A DNA stretch of 64,000 bases from Puccinellia tenuiflora (lineage: Eukaryota > Streptophyta > Magnoliopsida > Poales > Poaceae): contig QRDG01001746.1 of NCBI GenBank assembly GCA_012064385.1, forward strand, positions 352,075 to 416,074, read 5' to 3'. Positions within the stretch are counted from its first letter, which is position 1; each line of letters starts with the position of its first letter. The notes below the pieces were generated by a model. The model had not been told where the DNA came from. It was given only the letters and a program-made list of their open reading frames with translations, and did no database searches. The translations under genes and the position numbers were made by a program. Of this stretch, positions 45,897 to 57,800 are shown in pieces.

Positions 45897-48639
45897 TCCT
45901 GACGATCTCCTCCGGCCGGTCCCCTGTCGGCCTCTTGCCTTGGTCACCTGCTGCTGCCGCCGTGAGAGCAGCAGCCCGACCTTGCCACCTCCATGTTGCC
46001 CTGCACGGTTTCTTCTGTACCCGTGATGCTTCCCCGGCGCCTCGCCTCCGTCTCCGTGCCCGTGCCATTGCTGCTGTTGCCATGCTGCCGTGCACCGGTG
46101 CCCGTTGTCTCCGAGTCGTGTTTCCCGACGTCCCCGTTTCCGGTGCCCGCCTCCGTGAAGCCGTCCCCGACGCCGTGTTCCCCGACAAGTTCCCGACGTG
46201 TCTCCGTTCCACCGTGAAGCCGTGTTCCCGATGACCGTGAAGCCGAACCCGGCGCCGTGAAGTCCAAGACCGGAGCCGCCAAGATCTTCCCCGACGTGTG
46301 AACGACGACAACCCGCCAAGGTCTACCTCAACCGGAAATGCGACAAGTTCTCCGTGTGGATGTCCGTTTTGTGCCGGCCGCCTTCGTGCGCGTCCGTGAA
46401 GACCGGTGCCCGAGTACCCCGATGTCGTGGAACCCCGTCGACCCCGAAGCCCGGAACGACAAGGTCCGCCACGACGACGACCCGAGTACGACTACTTCCA
46501 CGACGTCGACTACCTCGACTACCTCGACTCCGGACGGAACGACTACTTCGACTACGATGACTACTTCGACTACGACCCGAAGACGGCGGCTTCCAACCCG
46601 AAGATCCCTCGATCCCATGTGTGACCCCAACCCTAACCCCTATGCCATATATATATCCGTATCTTATAAACTCATGCATGCTTAATTAACATTGCACCTT
46701 TATCCATTTAGTCGAACTAAATCAACTAAATTATGGGATTTGTCCGGTGCATTTATATTGTGCACCGAACCCATTTAAATTTCTTTGTCATGTGTTAGGG
46801 ATAAAATTGAATCACAATTAATTTGTAATGCATCATGTCATCAACATGCCGCTTCTTTTGCCGTAGTAGTAAAATGCATCTTTTGCGCTTCCAGTGTTTG
46901 TGGCTTCTTCGGGAATAGGACGTTGAGTTGATGTGAGCAACGACAGGTTCTGCTACCTCTACCGGATTGCAGGCAAGTGATACTCCATTGCTATCTTTGC
47001 TTGTTTTCTGTCTCTTACTCCTTCTATCTTTTGTTTCTTGCTAGCATTATGTTACAATTCTTGTGTCCTGATCCTATTTGCATGTTTATCTGGCAGCCAT
47101 GATATAGCCACCCCTCCACATCCTATTAACATGTTGCTTGTTTACCTTGTTGGCCTTTGCGAGTCGTAGCGCATGCTTAGCTTTGTTTTGCTCGAGTCTT
47201 GTTATCTTTATCTAGTCATGCCTTAATATGATAGTTGGGTTAAATTCACATGATAATCTATAATGTTTGGCGATGGAAATAATTAATAAAGATAAGGCAC
47301 CGACGGAAGGCCAATCGTGACGTTTTGTTCTGCTAGTGTCGCCTAGGACCCGAGTTCTTGTCCTCTGATCCAAGACTGAGCGCACTACCCACATGTGGGA
47401 GGAAATGGGACTCCCCTCGACCTAGTACCGGATCTGCAGCCTTGTCCAGGGCGCCACAAGTAGTTCGGGTGTTTCCATTTGCGCGGCGCTTTAATATTGT
47501 TGTGATGCAGGTACGGATGGGACGCCTCCGGGACTTATACGTGATGGTTACTTATGGTAGGGCTTGTGGTACGTTCGTTTATCGAGTGTGGAAGGAGGGG
47601 CAATCGTATGAGTGTGCCTCCCGACACCGTCCTCGCAACGGCTAGGCCCGCCTCGGAGCTTCGGCCGGACTTTTGATGCGGATCAGACCTAACTAGGTGG
47701 TTCCCTAGACTTGTGCGGTAGTGAAGGAAAGTGTAGTGACGGATACCCTGCCGGTACACCATAGGAAGTGTACTAATAGCTGGCAACAAGGGTTAAAGTG
47801 CGTGTGGTTACATTTATGCACCCCTGCAGGGTTAAATCTTTTCGAAAAGCCGTGTCCGCGGTTATGGACGACTTGGTGATGATGCTGGCTAACAAGATCA
47901 TAGACAACTTACACCTGATGTTAATAAATTGATTAGTAAGATAGAGCTAATTCAATAATAAATTATAAAATTGCCAACTGTGTGAGTGCCTTTGGGTTTG
48001 CTGCTCGTAAGATAAACGGGCTGGTAAGGAATCGGCTGGGTTATGTTTGGTGTTAGTATAGTTGGTTACCTATGGGCTCTCTTACCTCCTCTCTATTAGA
48101 CGAAAGTTGTAGCGTGTCTCTATAAGTTGTTAGTGCTTCTTGCCGCCACCTCAATCGCTAACCCTCTTTACCCGGAATTCCAGCTTTGATATCTTGTGAG
48201 TATTACTTGCCAGTACTTCTACTAGTACTGACCCCTTCGGGGCTGCTATTCCAATGCAGCCAACAGGTTTGAAATCTGACGACGTTAGATTGGGAATCCC
48301 TCCGGCTTGGTCTGGGCAGGGTTATGGTGCTTTTGGTTATCTTCAGGACTCTTAGTCTAATTTGTATTCTTATCCATAGCCGGATACTATTCGCTTCCAT
48401 TGTTGTTTGGATCTTTGTAATGTATCTTTTGTATTCTTGACTCCATGAGTCGTTGTTGTATATATGTTCTTTTATGGGTTCCGTCGAGAACTATTATAAT
48501 GTTATCACAATTCCACCTGCATAACGTGTGTGTTGCGACGTGCACGTTATGCCTGGTGGGCGTTCTATGATCGTTATTATACGGATTTGGCGGAAATCGC
48601 TAAGTCTGCATAGTGTCGATCCCGGGGCGTTACAATGGT

Positions 48640-50045
48640 TACCCAGAAAGGCCGGAAAGCACGACTATGAGGCCGGCTCCTTGTCGGGCCGGACATCAGT
48701 CCGCCGTGACTATTAGCCTACTAGGGTCTAGGGAAGCGCTTGTTCAGCTAACTTGCGGGGCACCGACATCTATAATTCCTGATTTGCAGTATGAATGTTT
48801 TCCTTCGGAAAAAAAAACCTGCAATGGATTCGCCGGAGTGCATCACGCAACCGGTGGCGGCGCTAGGAATTTACGACAGGGTATTCATAGGTATTCATTT
48901 GATCAAAATAATCATTGTTTTCATTAAAATAATCAATGTTTTACTATAATCAACATTGTTTTTCAAAAATCATGTATATTCACTTGCATACCCAGAAAAT
49001 ACACATAGCGCCGCCTCTGCACGCAACAATCAGCTTGACCAAGACGGGGCGGCGCGGCCCTGCCCCTATCTACCACTACCATTGTGCGGTTGGTCTTGGT
49101 CGCGTTTGACCCGGCCGGGGAATGATTGGATTAACTAGCAGGAGCACGTGTCCAACTTGACCAACGCGCATTAAGAAAAGCTAGCTCCAAGTGCCGAGTC
49201 TGCTGAGCAGAAGAAGTTAAAAGAGCAGACAACACCATCCACGAGATCAAGAGCCGGTGACCAGCGACCCGTACGTCCTGTTCGTGAACCGCGCACGAAC
49301 ATTCGACGCGATCGGCGATAATTCGCGTACTGAGTAAAATCTCACTGAACAGTGAACACGGTCGTACTATTACTTACCGTCATCAACGTATATAGAGATA
49401 TAGAGATATATCATCGGTCATTGTATATAAAGATATGTAAATTATGGTCACTGAATACGCACGAGGTGATCGTACACGGCTCCAACTCGTCGGGGAGGGG
49501 ATGCACCTACGCGGGCAGCAACGGAGCTCCGGCTAGGGTTCAGAGTGTAGGAGAGGGGAAATTTCAGAGTGCCAACTCGCGGGTGAGAGAAGGTACATAC
49601 CAGACAACGCATGTTTGCACATAAGCCCTTGCATTCGTTGGATTTCGCAATAATAACCTTCCGCGTGGCCATGAACAGCGGGCTCCACACGTCCACGTCA
49701 GCGAATACACGCTCCAGTGACCGTGTACGACCACCTCACGCATATTCAGTGGCTGTAATTTACGTATCTCTACTTACGATGATGACGGCGGCGAGTAATA
49801 CGATCGAGTTCAGTGAGCTCCGATGGATTTTACTCTTCGCGTATGTCGTACAGTTCTGTGCTGCGTGCGTGAGTGCGAGCTAGCTATTCCGGCTGGATCG
49901 TAAAAGGCGGATACCGCGCCAGTGTACTCTTTTCTTGCCTCCAGATGTCCAGATCAGAGACGAGAGGCACCGCCGGTTTTTCGTTTTTTTTTTCTCCAGC
50001 AATGACCTGCTGCGTCTTCCTTGAGAAGGGATCGCCAGTAGGAAT
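48640..50045. other. Intergenic sequence between the nested stack and a MITE
   Basis: Mixed-composition sequence. It includes an AT-rich patch (48890-48970) with repeated AATCATTGTTTTCATT / AATCAATGTTTTACTA phrases and a GC-richer patch (49480-49730). No supported gene on either strand. Confidence 0.4.
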
Positions 50046-50047
50046 TA

Positions 50048-50207
50048 CTCCCTCCGTTCCACAATATAAGATGTTTTAGCATTTCTCTTTCCATCTGTAT
50101 CTAGACATGTTTTAGTGCAAGATACATTTAAACCTTACACTAAAACATGTCTAGATACGGATGGAAAGAGAAATGCTAAAACATCTTATATTTAGGAACG
50201 GAGGGAG
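50048..50207. mobile_element. Stowaway-like MITE, near-perfect hairpin
   Basis: The 160-bp element begins CTCCCTCCGTTCC and ends GGAACGGAGGGAG, bordered by TA dinucleotides (50046-50047 and 50208-50209). The two halves are almost exact inverted repeats along their whole length (ATCTAGACATGTTTTAGTG and its complement near the centre), so a single strand folds into one long hairpin. A related locus at 53950 lacks the insertion and shows a single TA. Confidence 0.92.
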
Positions 50208-50310
50208 TATTTGGTTGCCTGCAAGCTTTAGCTGGCCTTCTAGACGTGACTATGTGAGGCCGTCAAGTCAGGAGATGGAAACAAGAGATGTGATCGTCCA
50301 AGTCTTGGAG
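50208..50310 (+). repeat. Repeat copy A (also at 53948-54040)
   Basis: TTTGGTTGCCTGCAAGCTTTAGCTGGCCTTCTAGACGTGA and the following bases to GATGTGAT recur near 53955 with small differences. The duplicate copies flank the Copia-TRIM block. Confidence 0.88.
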
Positions 50311-50407
50311 GTGCAGATGTTTCCGTTGGAGGTTAGTGAGCTTCTGATCCACCTTTGGATCACCTCGTTCCTGTCGATGCCCCTCCTTCTCTTTCAGTGG
50401 TGTTGAC

Positions 50408-50536
50408 TGTTAGAGTATATATGTGTATATTGTAGTTTCCCCACCTGTTAGGGGGCTTTCTGTATATTTGCCTGTACCTGTACTATATATGTGGCCTTTG
50501 GCCCCTGGTAATACAACAAGTCTATTTTCCCTAACA
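50408..50536 (+). repeat. 5' LTR of the short-LTR Copia element (129 bp)
   Basis: TG...CA-bounded with a TATATATG promoter-like stretch near its start and a second, TATATATGTGG, at about 50486. It lies one base from the primer-binding site. Confidence 0.82.
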
Positions 50537-50549
50537 TGGTATCAGAGCA
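50537..50549 (+). promoter_or_regulatory. Primer-binding site of the short-LTR Copia element
   Basis: TGGTATCAGAGCA, complementary to initiator methionine tRNA. Confidence 0.85.
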
Positions 50550-51318
50550 ATAAGGTTTCTTTTTCCTCGCCGCAGCCGCCGCCCGCCTCGGCTTCTCGCC
50601 GCCGCGCCCGGTCGCCGCCGCCTCTTCCCCTACCGCACTGTCTCTAATCCTCTCCATCACGCTGCCGTGCCCCGTCGCCTGCCTCTCCGTCCGTGGTCGC
50701 CCTCGTCCCGCCGCTTCTCTCACCGCCGTGCCCCTCGCCCAGGTTCTCGCACCCGTGCTCTGCCCCGACTGGCCGAGCACCCGCGCGTCCACGCTCCACC
50801 CGCCCGTCCACGCTCCACCCGCGCCCCTCCGGCTCCCGCCCAACCGCGCCCCTCCGGCTCCCCCGCGCCGGCCCTCCTTGCACCCGGCCGCGTCTCGGCC
50901 GTCGTCCCGCCGCCGTTTCGGCTCGCCTCTCCGACCGCGCCGCCCGCCGCCTCTCCGACCGCGCCGTCCGCGTCTCGGCCGTCGTCCCCCGCCGCCGTTT
51001 CGCCTCGCCTCTCCGACCGCGCCGCCCGCCGTCTACGCCGCCCGCCGTTTCTCCGGCCGCCGACGCCTCTCCGTCCGCGCTGCTCGCCGTCTCCTTCCGC
51101 GTCGCTCCCGGCTGTGCCGCGCCGCTGCTGCTGGCATCGCTCGATCTGAGCTAGCTCGGCTCGATCCAGCCTATCGGCTCATCGGCTCGTCGGCTCGTCG
51201 GCTCTTCGGCTCCTCGGCTCGCCTCGAGCCGCGTTTCCGGCTCGGCTCGGCTCTTCCGGCTGTTTCCTGTTCTTTTCCGTTTTCGCAAAAAAAAAAAAAA
51301 CAAAAAAAAACAGGTACA
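50550..51318 (+). other. GC-rich leader of the short-LTR Copia element
   Basis: A 770-bp CpG-rich leader with low-complexity repeats, including GGCTCGTCGGCTCGTCGGCT near 51185. Large overlapping open frames on both strands here reflect composition, not genes. The leader ends in two A-runs (about 51287-51310) just before the gag ATG. Confidence 0.5.
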
Positions 51319-53531
51319 ATGTCTTCCTCGTCGGGTTATGTTGCGATTCCTCGCTGCCCGGTGATTTTTGATGGCGCGAATTATCCTGATTTCGCTGCCT
51401 TCATGCGCGTCCACATGCGCGGTCTTCGTCTTTGGGGTGTACTTTCTGGCGAGGTCTCCTGTCCGCCGCGCCCCGTTGCTCCTCTGGCACCCATTGCGCC
51501 GCCGCCTGTTGCCCTTGCTTCCGATGCTACTCAGGAGGCTAAAGATGCAGCCCAGAGTGCTTATGACACTGCTCTGGCTGATTATAAAGGGAAGGTCCAG
51601 GAGCATTCTACTGCAGTTGCGACATACCGGCTGGATCTGTCTGACTACGCTCAGTGGATAGATGAGGATGCTCGTGCTGCTGCTGTTCTCACCTCCAGTG
51701 TTCTGCCTCAGTATGCTGCTGAGTTCATGGGTCTTCCCACTGCTGCTGCTCAGTGGACTTTTCTTCGTCAGCGCTACCAGCCGTCTGGCGATGCTCTTTA
51801 CTTGTCCGTGGTTCGTCAGGAGCATGATCTTCAGCAGGGTGATTCCACTATTGATGACTTCTACACTCAGAGTGCTGCTATATGGCGTCAGCTTGATTCT
51901 CTTCGTACTGCTGTGTGTGGCACCTGTCCCTGCTGTCTGACTGTGCGCGCGGATCTGGAGTTTCAGCGCGTCTATGAGTTCTTGTCGCGGCTCCGTAAGG
52001 AGTTTGAGCCGCGCCGTGCCCAGCTGCTTGCCCGTGGTCGTGTTCCGCTCTCTGAGGTACTAGCTGAGCTTCGGGCTGAGGAGACTCGTCTACGTGGTGC
52101 TGGTCTTCTTGAGGTTCCCTCTGTACTTGCTGCTCGTGGTCCTCCTGTGCCGTCTGCTCGTGGTCCTTCTGTGCCGCCAGCCTCGTTGCGGTCTCCAGGT
52201 CCGCCGATACTCTCTCCTCCTCCGACCCAGAGTCAGCCTCAGCAGCCCCGTGCGTCTCCTCGTCCTCCCTGCGCCTACTGTAACAGGCCTGGTCATGATA
52301 TCTCGGGCTGCTGGAAGCGGGATCCCAGCTTACGTCAGCAGTTCCTTGCTCGTCGGCAGGCTGGTTCTTCAGGATCTTCTGCTGTTGCCCAGGCTGGATT
52401 GTCAGGATCTTCTGCTGCTGCACTGTCTGATCAGGACATTATCCGAGGTCTTCGTAGTCTGCTCGCTGCTACAGGCTCTTCCTCGACGGGTACTGCTGGT
52501 TCTGTGACTAGCTCTTCGGGCACCGTGCGACCACCACCTTCTACACAGTCAGGTACGTCATCCCCGTGGTATCTGGATTCTGGAGCCTCTTTTCATATGA
52601 CTTCTGCGTCTTCTATTCTTTCTGCTCTTCGCTCTTTTATTTCTCCTGTTCGTGTTATCACGGCTGATGGTACCTCTCTTCCTGTTTCCAGTCGAGGCAC
52701 CCTTTCTACTTCCTCTTTCTCTGTTCCTGATGTTTCTCATGTTCCTAGTCTTAAAATGAACCTGTTTTCTGCTAGTCAGCTTACTGATTCTGGTTGTCGC
52801 GTCATTCTTGACGCTGATTCTTGTGCTGTTCAGGACCGTCGTACACAGGCTCTGGTTGGAGCTGGCCCTCGCAGCCTTGAGTCCCCGGGGCTATGGGAGT
52901 TAGACTGGCTTCGTGTTCCTTCCGCTGACTCTTCATCAGCCAGTCCTTCTACGGTTGCTGCTTCTGTCACTGGCTCTTTTCAGCAGTGGCATCATCGGCT
53001 GGGTCATCTTTGTGCCTCCCGTTTATCGTCATTAGTTCGTCGTGGTCTTCTGGGGTCTGTCTCAGGAGATGTGTCTTTACATTCGTGTCAGGGTTGTAGG
53101 TTAGGCAAACAGATTCAGCTTCCCTATCCTACTAGTGCGTCTGTATCTCAGCGACCTTTTGATTTAGTTCATTCAGATGTTTGGGGTCCGGCACCCTTTG
53201 CTTCTAAAGGGGGCCATCGATACTATATTTTGTTCATTGATGATTTTTCACGGTACACCTGGTTATTTTTTATGCGCTCTCGCAGTGAGGTGCTTGCTAT
53301 TTATCAGCGCTTTGTGGCCATGGTTCGTACTCAGTATTCCTCTCCTATTCGTGTGTTTCGTGCTGATTCTGCAGGAGAGTATATCTCCCAGCACCTGCGT
53401 GGTGTCCTTGCTGAGCAGGGCACCCTTGCCCAGTTCTCGTGTCCCGGTGCCCATGCTCAAAATGGTGTCGCCGAGCGTAAACATCGTCATATTCTTGAGA
53501 CTACCCGTGCTATGATGATTGCTTCCTCTCT
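51319..53531 (+). pseudogene. Copia gag-protease-integrase reading frame, 3' truncated
   Basis: One uninterrupted frame from ATG 51319. The gag part starts MSSSSGYVAIPRCPVIFDG and includes the zinc knuckle CAYCNRPGHDISGC. The protease site is WYLDSGASFHMTS. Integrase has WHHRLGHLCASRLSSL and CQGCRLGKQ (HHCC), catalytic Asp in LVHSDVWGP, Asp in FRADSAGEY and Glu in NGVAERKHRHI. The frame meets foreign TRIM sequence at 53531 and stops within ten bases, so RT and RNase H are absent. Up to the break it is intact, indicating a fairly young element. Confidence 0.9.
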
Positions 53532-53865
53532 ATTGTACTAGTCTTTCCATCAGTTCGGACTTTTGGGATAGTTGGTTAGTGCAGAATACATGACATGGTA
53601 TCAGAGCCTCAGGTCTTGAGTTCGAGTCCTGATTTGCGCAATTTATTAAAAATTCCTGGCAGCCCCTCCTTGTGTCCAAGTATGAGCCTGTTGCGCCATA
53701 CCTCTGAGACTTGCGCGCCGTCGCCTCACTTTCTTCCGGTTGCACGTGTGGCCTCTTCCTCCCCGAGTCACACGTGAGAGGGGGTGTTACAGTATATGTG
53801 GATTGTACTAGTCTTTCCATCAGTTCGGACTTTTGGGATAGATGGTTAGTGCAGGATACATGACA
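53532..53865 (+). mobile_element. TRIM retrotransposon with truncated left LTR
   Basis: Two direct repeats (53532-53595 and 53785-53865, ATTGTACTAGTCTTTCC ... TACATGACA) flank a primer-binding site (TGGTATCAGAGCCTC, 53596) and a polypurine tract (GAGAGGGGG, 53776-53784). The complete LTR is 81 bp; the left one lacks the first 17 bases, where it joins the Copia element. There is no coding region, as expected for a terminal-repeat retrotransposon in miniature. Confidence 0.85.
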
Positions 53866-54852
53866 TTGATAGGTGTGGACGGACAACCAGCGGCCATGGC
53901 GTCCGCCGTGCTGGTTAAGATGAAGATGAAAACTGAACCCCATGCTAGGAATTATTTGGTTGCCTCCAAGCTTCAGCTGGCCTTCTAGATGTGAGGCCGC
54001 CAAGTCAGGAGATAGAAACAAGAGATGTGATGTCAAAGTACGGTGCAGCAACAAGAGAAATGGAGCTCAGCTTAGATATATGCTGTTTTGTTCGAGCTAC
54101 TTGGAAAACATATAAGACAGATGATGCATGATGAAGAGGATAGCTACTTGGAAAACATATAAGACAGATGATGCATTATGAAGAGGATATATATCAGAAA
54201 CTGGGATTGTCTGCCCTTATCTCTCTTAATATAAATAAATATCAGAGGTTGTGATTATGATTACATCAAGTCAAAATGTTGCTGCCCAAGTAGACTACCA
54301 ACAAAATATGGTCACATATCCAATACACCAAAAGATTACCCGGGCAGACGGTTACTCAACCCACTAAACACAAAACAAAAAATCACGATATGGTGGGTAT
54401 GGCATCAACATAAACCAAGCAACAGTTGTCGTTTCAAGATGATGACCTAATTTCCTCACAAAAAAGGACATTGGGAAGGATGTACAAGAACAGTATAAGA
54501 ACCTACTGGCTACAGCAACAACTCCCGGTTTTCATTGATAACAATGGTATACATCTAATCACCTGAATTATCCTCCTGAATCATCCTCGGGTAGGACTTG
54601 TACAAATGCATCGGTACTGAAGCTGACAATAAGAAAATCCGTGTGTATATGTATTCTATATTCAATCTGGGAACTTAGAAGGTACATCTGCTCTCAGCCT
54701 GCCAGCAACCACTAGTTTGGGTTGGTGGGGTCATGCATCTTCACTCCACCGTCAGAAGACAGGATTCTACAGGATTCTGCACGGAACTAAGTGGAAGTTT
54801 TATGTTCTGAGCTTCGTAAGAAGGTTGCTTTTTTGCCCAGCATTGTAATTCG
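53866..54852. other. 3' flank of TRS85 with repeat copy B
   Basis: The left part holds repeat copy B (53948-54040). A 47-bp duplication (ATAGCTACTTGGAAAACATATAAGACAG-type) occurs at about 54095-54180. The right part (about 54230-54852) is the probable 3' UTR and downstream region of the minus-strand TRS85 gene. No separate gene is supported. Confidence 0.5.
53948..54040 (+). repeat. Repeat copy B, MITE-free allele of 50040-50310
   Basis: AGGAATTATTTGGTTGCCT here corresponds to AGGAATTA-[MITE]-TATTTGGTTGCCT at 50042-50220, showing the site before the MITE inserted, with one TA. Confidence 0.88.
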
Positions 54853-57800
54853 TCAGGCACCTTGAAGAACAGTAACATAGAAAGGATAGCCTTGACCACC
54901 ACCTGATCTCACGTTTTCATCCACTTGTCCCCCCTCAGATGGATCTACTTTCCAGTGTAGCTCATAATTTGAAAAATTGTAGGTTCCAGGAGCAAATATA
55001 CATACTTTTAGAGGAATTTTAGCACAACTGTCAGGTTTTAGATCAACTTGAGCGGAACTCAATGAACACCAAACAAACGGCGAAATGCTTTCTGATGACT
55101 GTTTCTGGGCTTGCGTCCCCTTGGTGCTTGAGATGGCCTTTATGTCATTTTCCAGCGACACATCGTACCATCCACCCTGGCTACTGGCAGATTCATGTAA
55201 AGGGGCAGCTTGATTTTGATCTGGCACACGGTCAGATGTCACCACTCTCACAGATACGTTGTGTTCTGAAGAATTGTGAATCACCAAATGGATGTTAGCC
55301 TCACAGCAAGACTTTGAGAAATCATGAGTAATGGTCCGAGGTCCTTCCATAAGCCACCAAACAGGATTCTGACTGAGAGCACTGCAGAAGCAGATCATAT
55401 CAGTATGTTCAAGGGCCAACGAAAGCCCAACAAAAATGTTACTCCCCCGAAGGTTCTAGCACTTACCTGCAATGGCATGTGTGATGAGAAAGCAGTTGTT
55501 CTGACTTGGAAGAATTAACAGTTACTGCCTTTGAGATCACAATAAAATCAAGTAGACTGCGTGGCCCCTGAAAAATAATGAAGTTAGTACACAGGTAAGT
55601 ACTCCTATTTGATTAATTAATGCAGAAGTCATGAAATATGCATACACACACCCAGTCATTGGCCACTTCTCCAGCCAAGTGTGTGTTGTGTCTAGATTAA
55701 AGATAAGGGTAAAAACCCCACCCAGCAGGATAACACTGCGAACCAACGGGAAAATAGTACATTCAAGAGGGTCTAGAATGATCATCAAACCTCAGGGAGC
55801 ACTCACCTTAGTCAACTTCCCCTGTTGGTATCTTTCTTGATAGTGGAAATCAGTTATAGGAGACCGAGAGACATCAAATACATCGGTGGTACTACCCCCA
55901 GGCGATAAAACCATATCACTTCCACAGGAACTGTCTGCAGCCTCAGTACATGAATTTGTCCCCAAGTCCTGCAAATAATCATGCATGGAAAACCATGTCA
56001 CTGCCTTTGAAATTGCCAGATATGACTGGCAAGAAAAACATTAAAAAGGGAATACATCGTGCCCAACAATGTCTTGTATTCGATAGCTCATTCAAAGAAA
56101 GCATCTCCAACCTTTATCTTGAAGAAGCATGACACAGACTGGTTTGCTGGAATTGTTTCCACAAAGCTGATGGAATCGCACGAGGGTAGCACTGAAACTG
56201 CCCATTTAGTACCGACACATGATAACTGATGAAGTGCAAATGACTCTGATAGAGTCTTGTTCATGATGTCCATGCGCACAATATACTCTTGCAATCTTGA
56301 TGAGCACATACTTATAGCAAAGGATACATCAAGTGATGGCAAAACCTGTAAATAATAATTGTTTATAGACAACAAAGGAGATTCCATAACTATACATACA
56401 GCTGCTCTGCTGCTGGCTAAGCAAAACAGACCATAAATACTGAAATAATAGCACACAACAAACAAACCACAATGTCTTCCTCCCACCTAATCAACCCCAA
56501 ACTTGAAGACACAGTTACCTTGTAAGGGCTCAGAATCCACAGTGACAGCAAAAGGATGCCGGTGCGGGAGTTAAAGAATACCCTACCCAGACAGTGTGGG
56601 TATACGTTTGGACAAGAGTAATTTGTTACCCAGTGGCATCCTATTGTCGTCTATGGGGATTGCAATTATACACACCTTATCTTGAGTGTTATAGTGTGAG
56701 ATAGAAAAATAGCAGAAAATAAAAAGGTGTTTTTTTGAATAATAATTGTACAGACATCATACTAGCCTCCTATAATTTGGTCCCAAAACATGATAAAGAG
56801 ATCAAAATTTGAAATCAAAGTATTACAGAACTGATTTCAATCCTCCTGGACCTTTGCAGAGCTGCTATAAGTAATAACTTCAGAATAAAATTAACATAAC
56901 CAGTGGCATCTAGCGATCAACAGAGACTCTCAAAGTACATCTGGCTTCTAGCAGCCAGGCATAACCAGTTTTTGCAGCCAAAAGGTATATTTGGTAAAGA
57001 GCTGGCGCAATGATGTTATTACTGGGACAAGAAATACGAAGCCATGGAAGAGTTCCCGACTTCCCGTGAATAAAGGAACCAATACCCATAAAAATATTTC
57101 AGTGTGTGAGCTTCACCAGGAAGCTGCTCTAAATCAGTTATTTTCTAGCCAATATGCTGGATGTCAGTAATCTTATCAAATTAAATTTGTTACATCAACT
57201 AATTGTTGTAAGAAATTGGTGCTCAAGCAGCAACTGGTGCATTCCAGTTTTGGAAACACAGATTACAAATTAATATATTGTGCAATAGCAAACAAGCTAA
57301 ATAATAAACAAAAAACTAAATCAAATATTGCCAATTTACCTCCACATTGTTATGCATGCGCAATGTGCGATATGGAATGTCAGTAGTACTCTCCATTTCA
57401 TAATAGATGGACAAATAAAGGGAGAAGTTTCCAGGAGTAGCAGCATGAAACCAAATAGGCCAAGAGAATGTGGTTCCACCTTGAATTTTAATATCCTGGC
57501 AAGAAAAGAATGTAAATATTGTAAGGAAACATAATACAGATAGGATTCATATAAAATACGATAGTGCCTTGAATCACCGCACCTGAGGAAATGCAAATAG
57601 TGAGCCCTTGAAATTTTCCTTAGTACCTTCGGATGATACAGCATTGCTGTCTGATTGCACATGCTTTCTCAAGCACTGTGGGAACTCTAGGTCAAGGTCC
57701 GATGAATCACCAGGAATTATAAACCTTGGATGGCTAATGTTCATTTTTACATTCTGCATTGCGGGCTTGGGAGTGGTTAACACGCAGAATGATGCTAAAA

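Larger units (their letters stand above)
39101..48634. mobile_element. Gypsy-type solo LTR split by a Copia element
   Basis: The left terminus TGTAATGCCCCGGGG at 39101 and the right terminus CCCGGGGCGTTACA at 48634 are inverted, and both are flanked by ATGGT (39096-39100 and 48635-48639), a 5-bp target duplication. Removing the internal Copia element (39865 to about 45896) leaves roughly 3.5 kb without primer-binding site or pol genes, so a solo LTR is the simplest reading. The remaining halves contain a C/T-rich tract with CTCTCT runs (39520-39760) and a GC-rich block with CGACTACTTCGACTAC-type short repeats (46480-46580). Confidence 0.82.
50408..53531 (+). mobile_element. Short-LTR Copia retrotransposon, truncated after integrase
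   Basis: A 129-bp LTR (50408-50536, TGTTAGAG ... CTAACA) is followed by a primer-binding site (TGGTATCAGAGCA), a GC-rich leader and a gag-protease-integrase reading frame. The sequence breaks at 53531 and joins a TRIM element without RT, RNase H or 3' LTR. Bases before the LTR are TTGAC. Confidence 0.85.

Noticed and set aside
46338..46685. Open frames with Asp/Tyr or Thr/Ser repeats
   Set aside because: They arise from a short CGACTAC repeat inside a solo LTR and lie in several overlapping frames.
50667..51149. Pro/Arg/Ser-rich open frames upstream of the Copia gag
   Set aside because: They lie in the GC-rich leader between the primer-binding site and gag ATG and show no conserved protein features.
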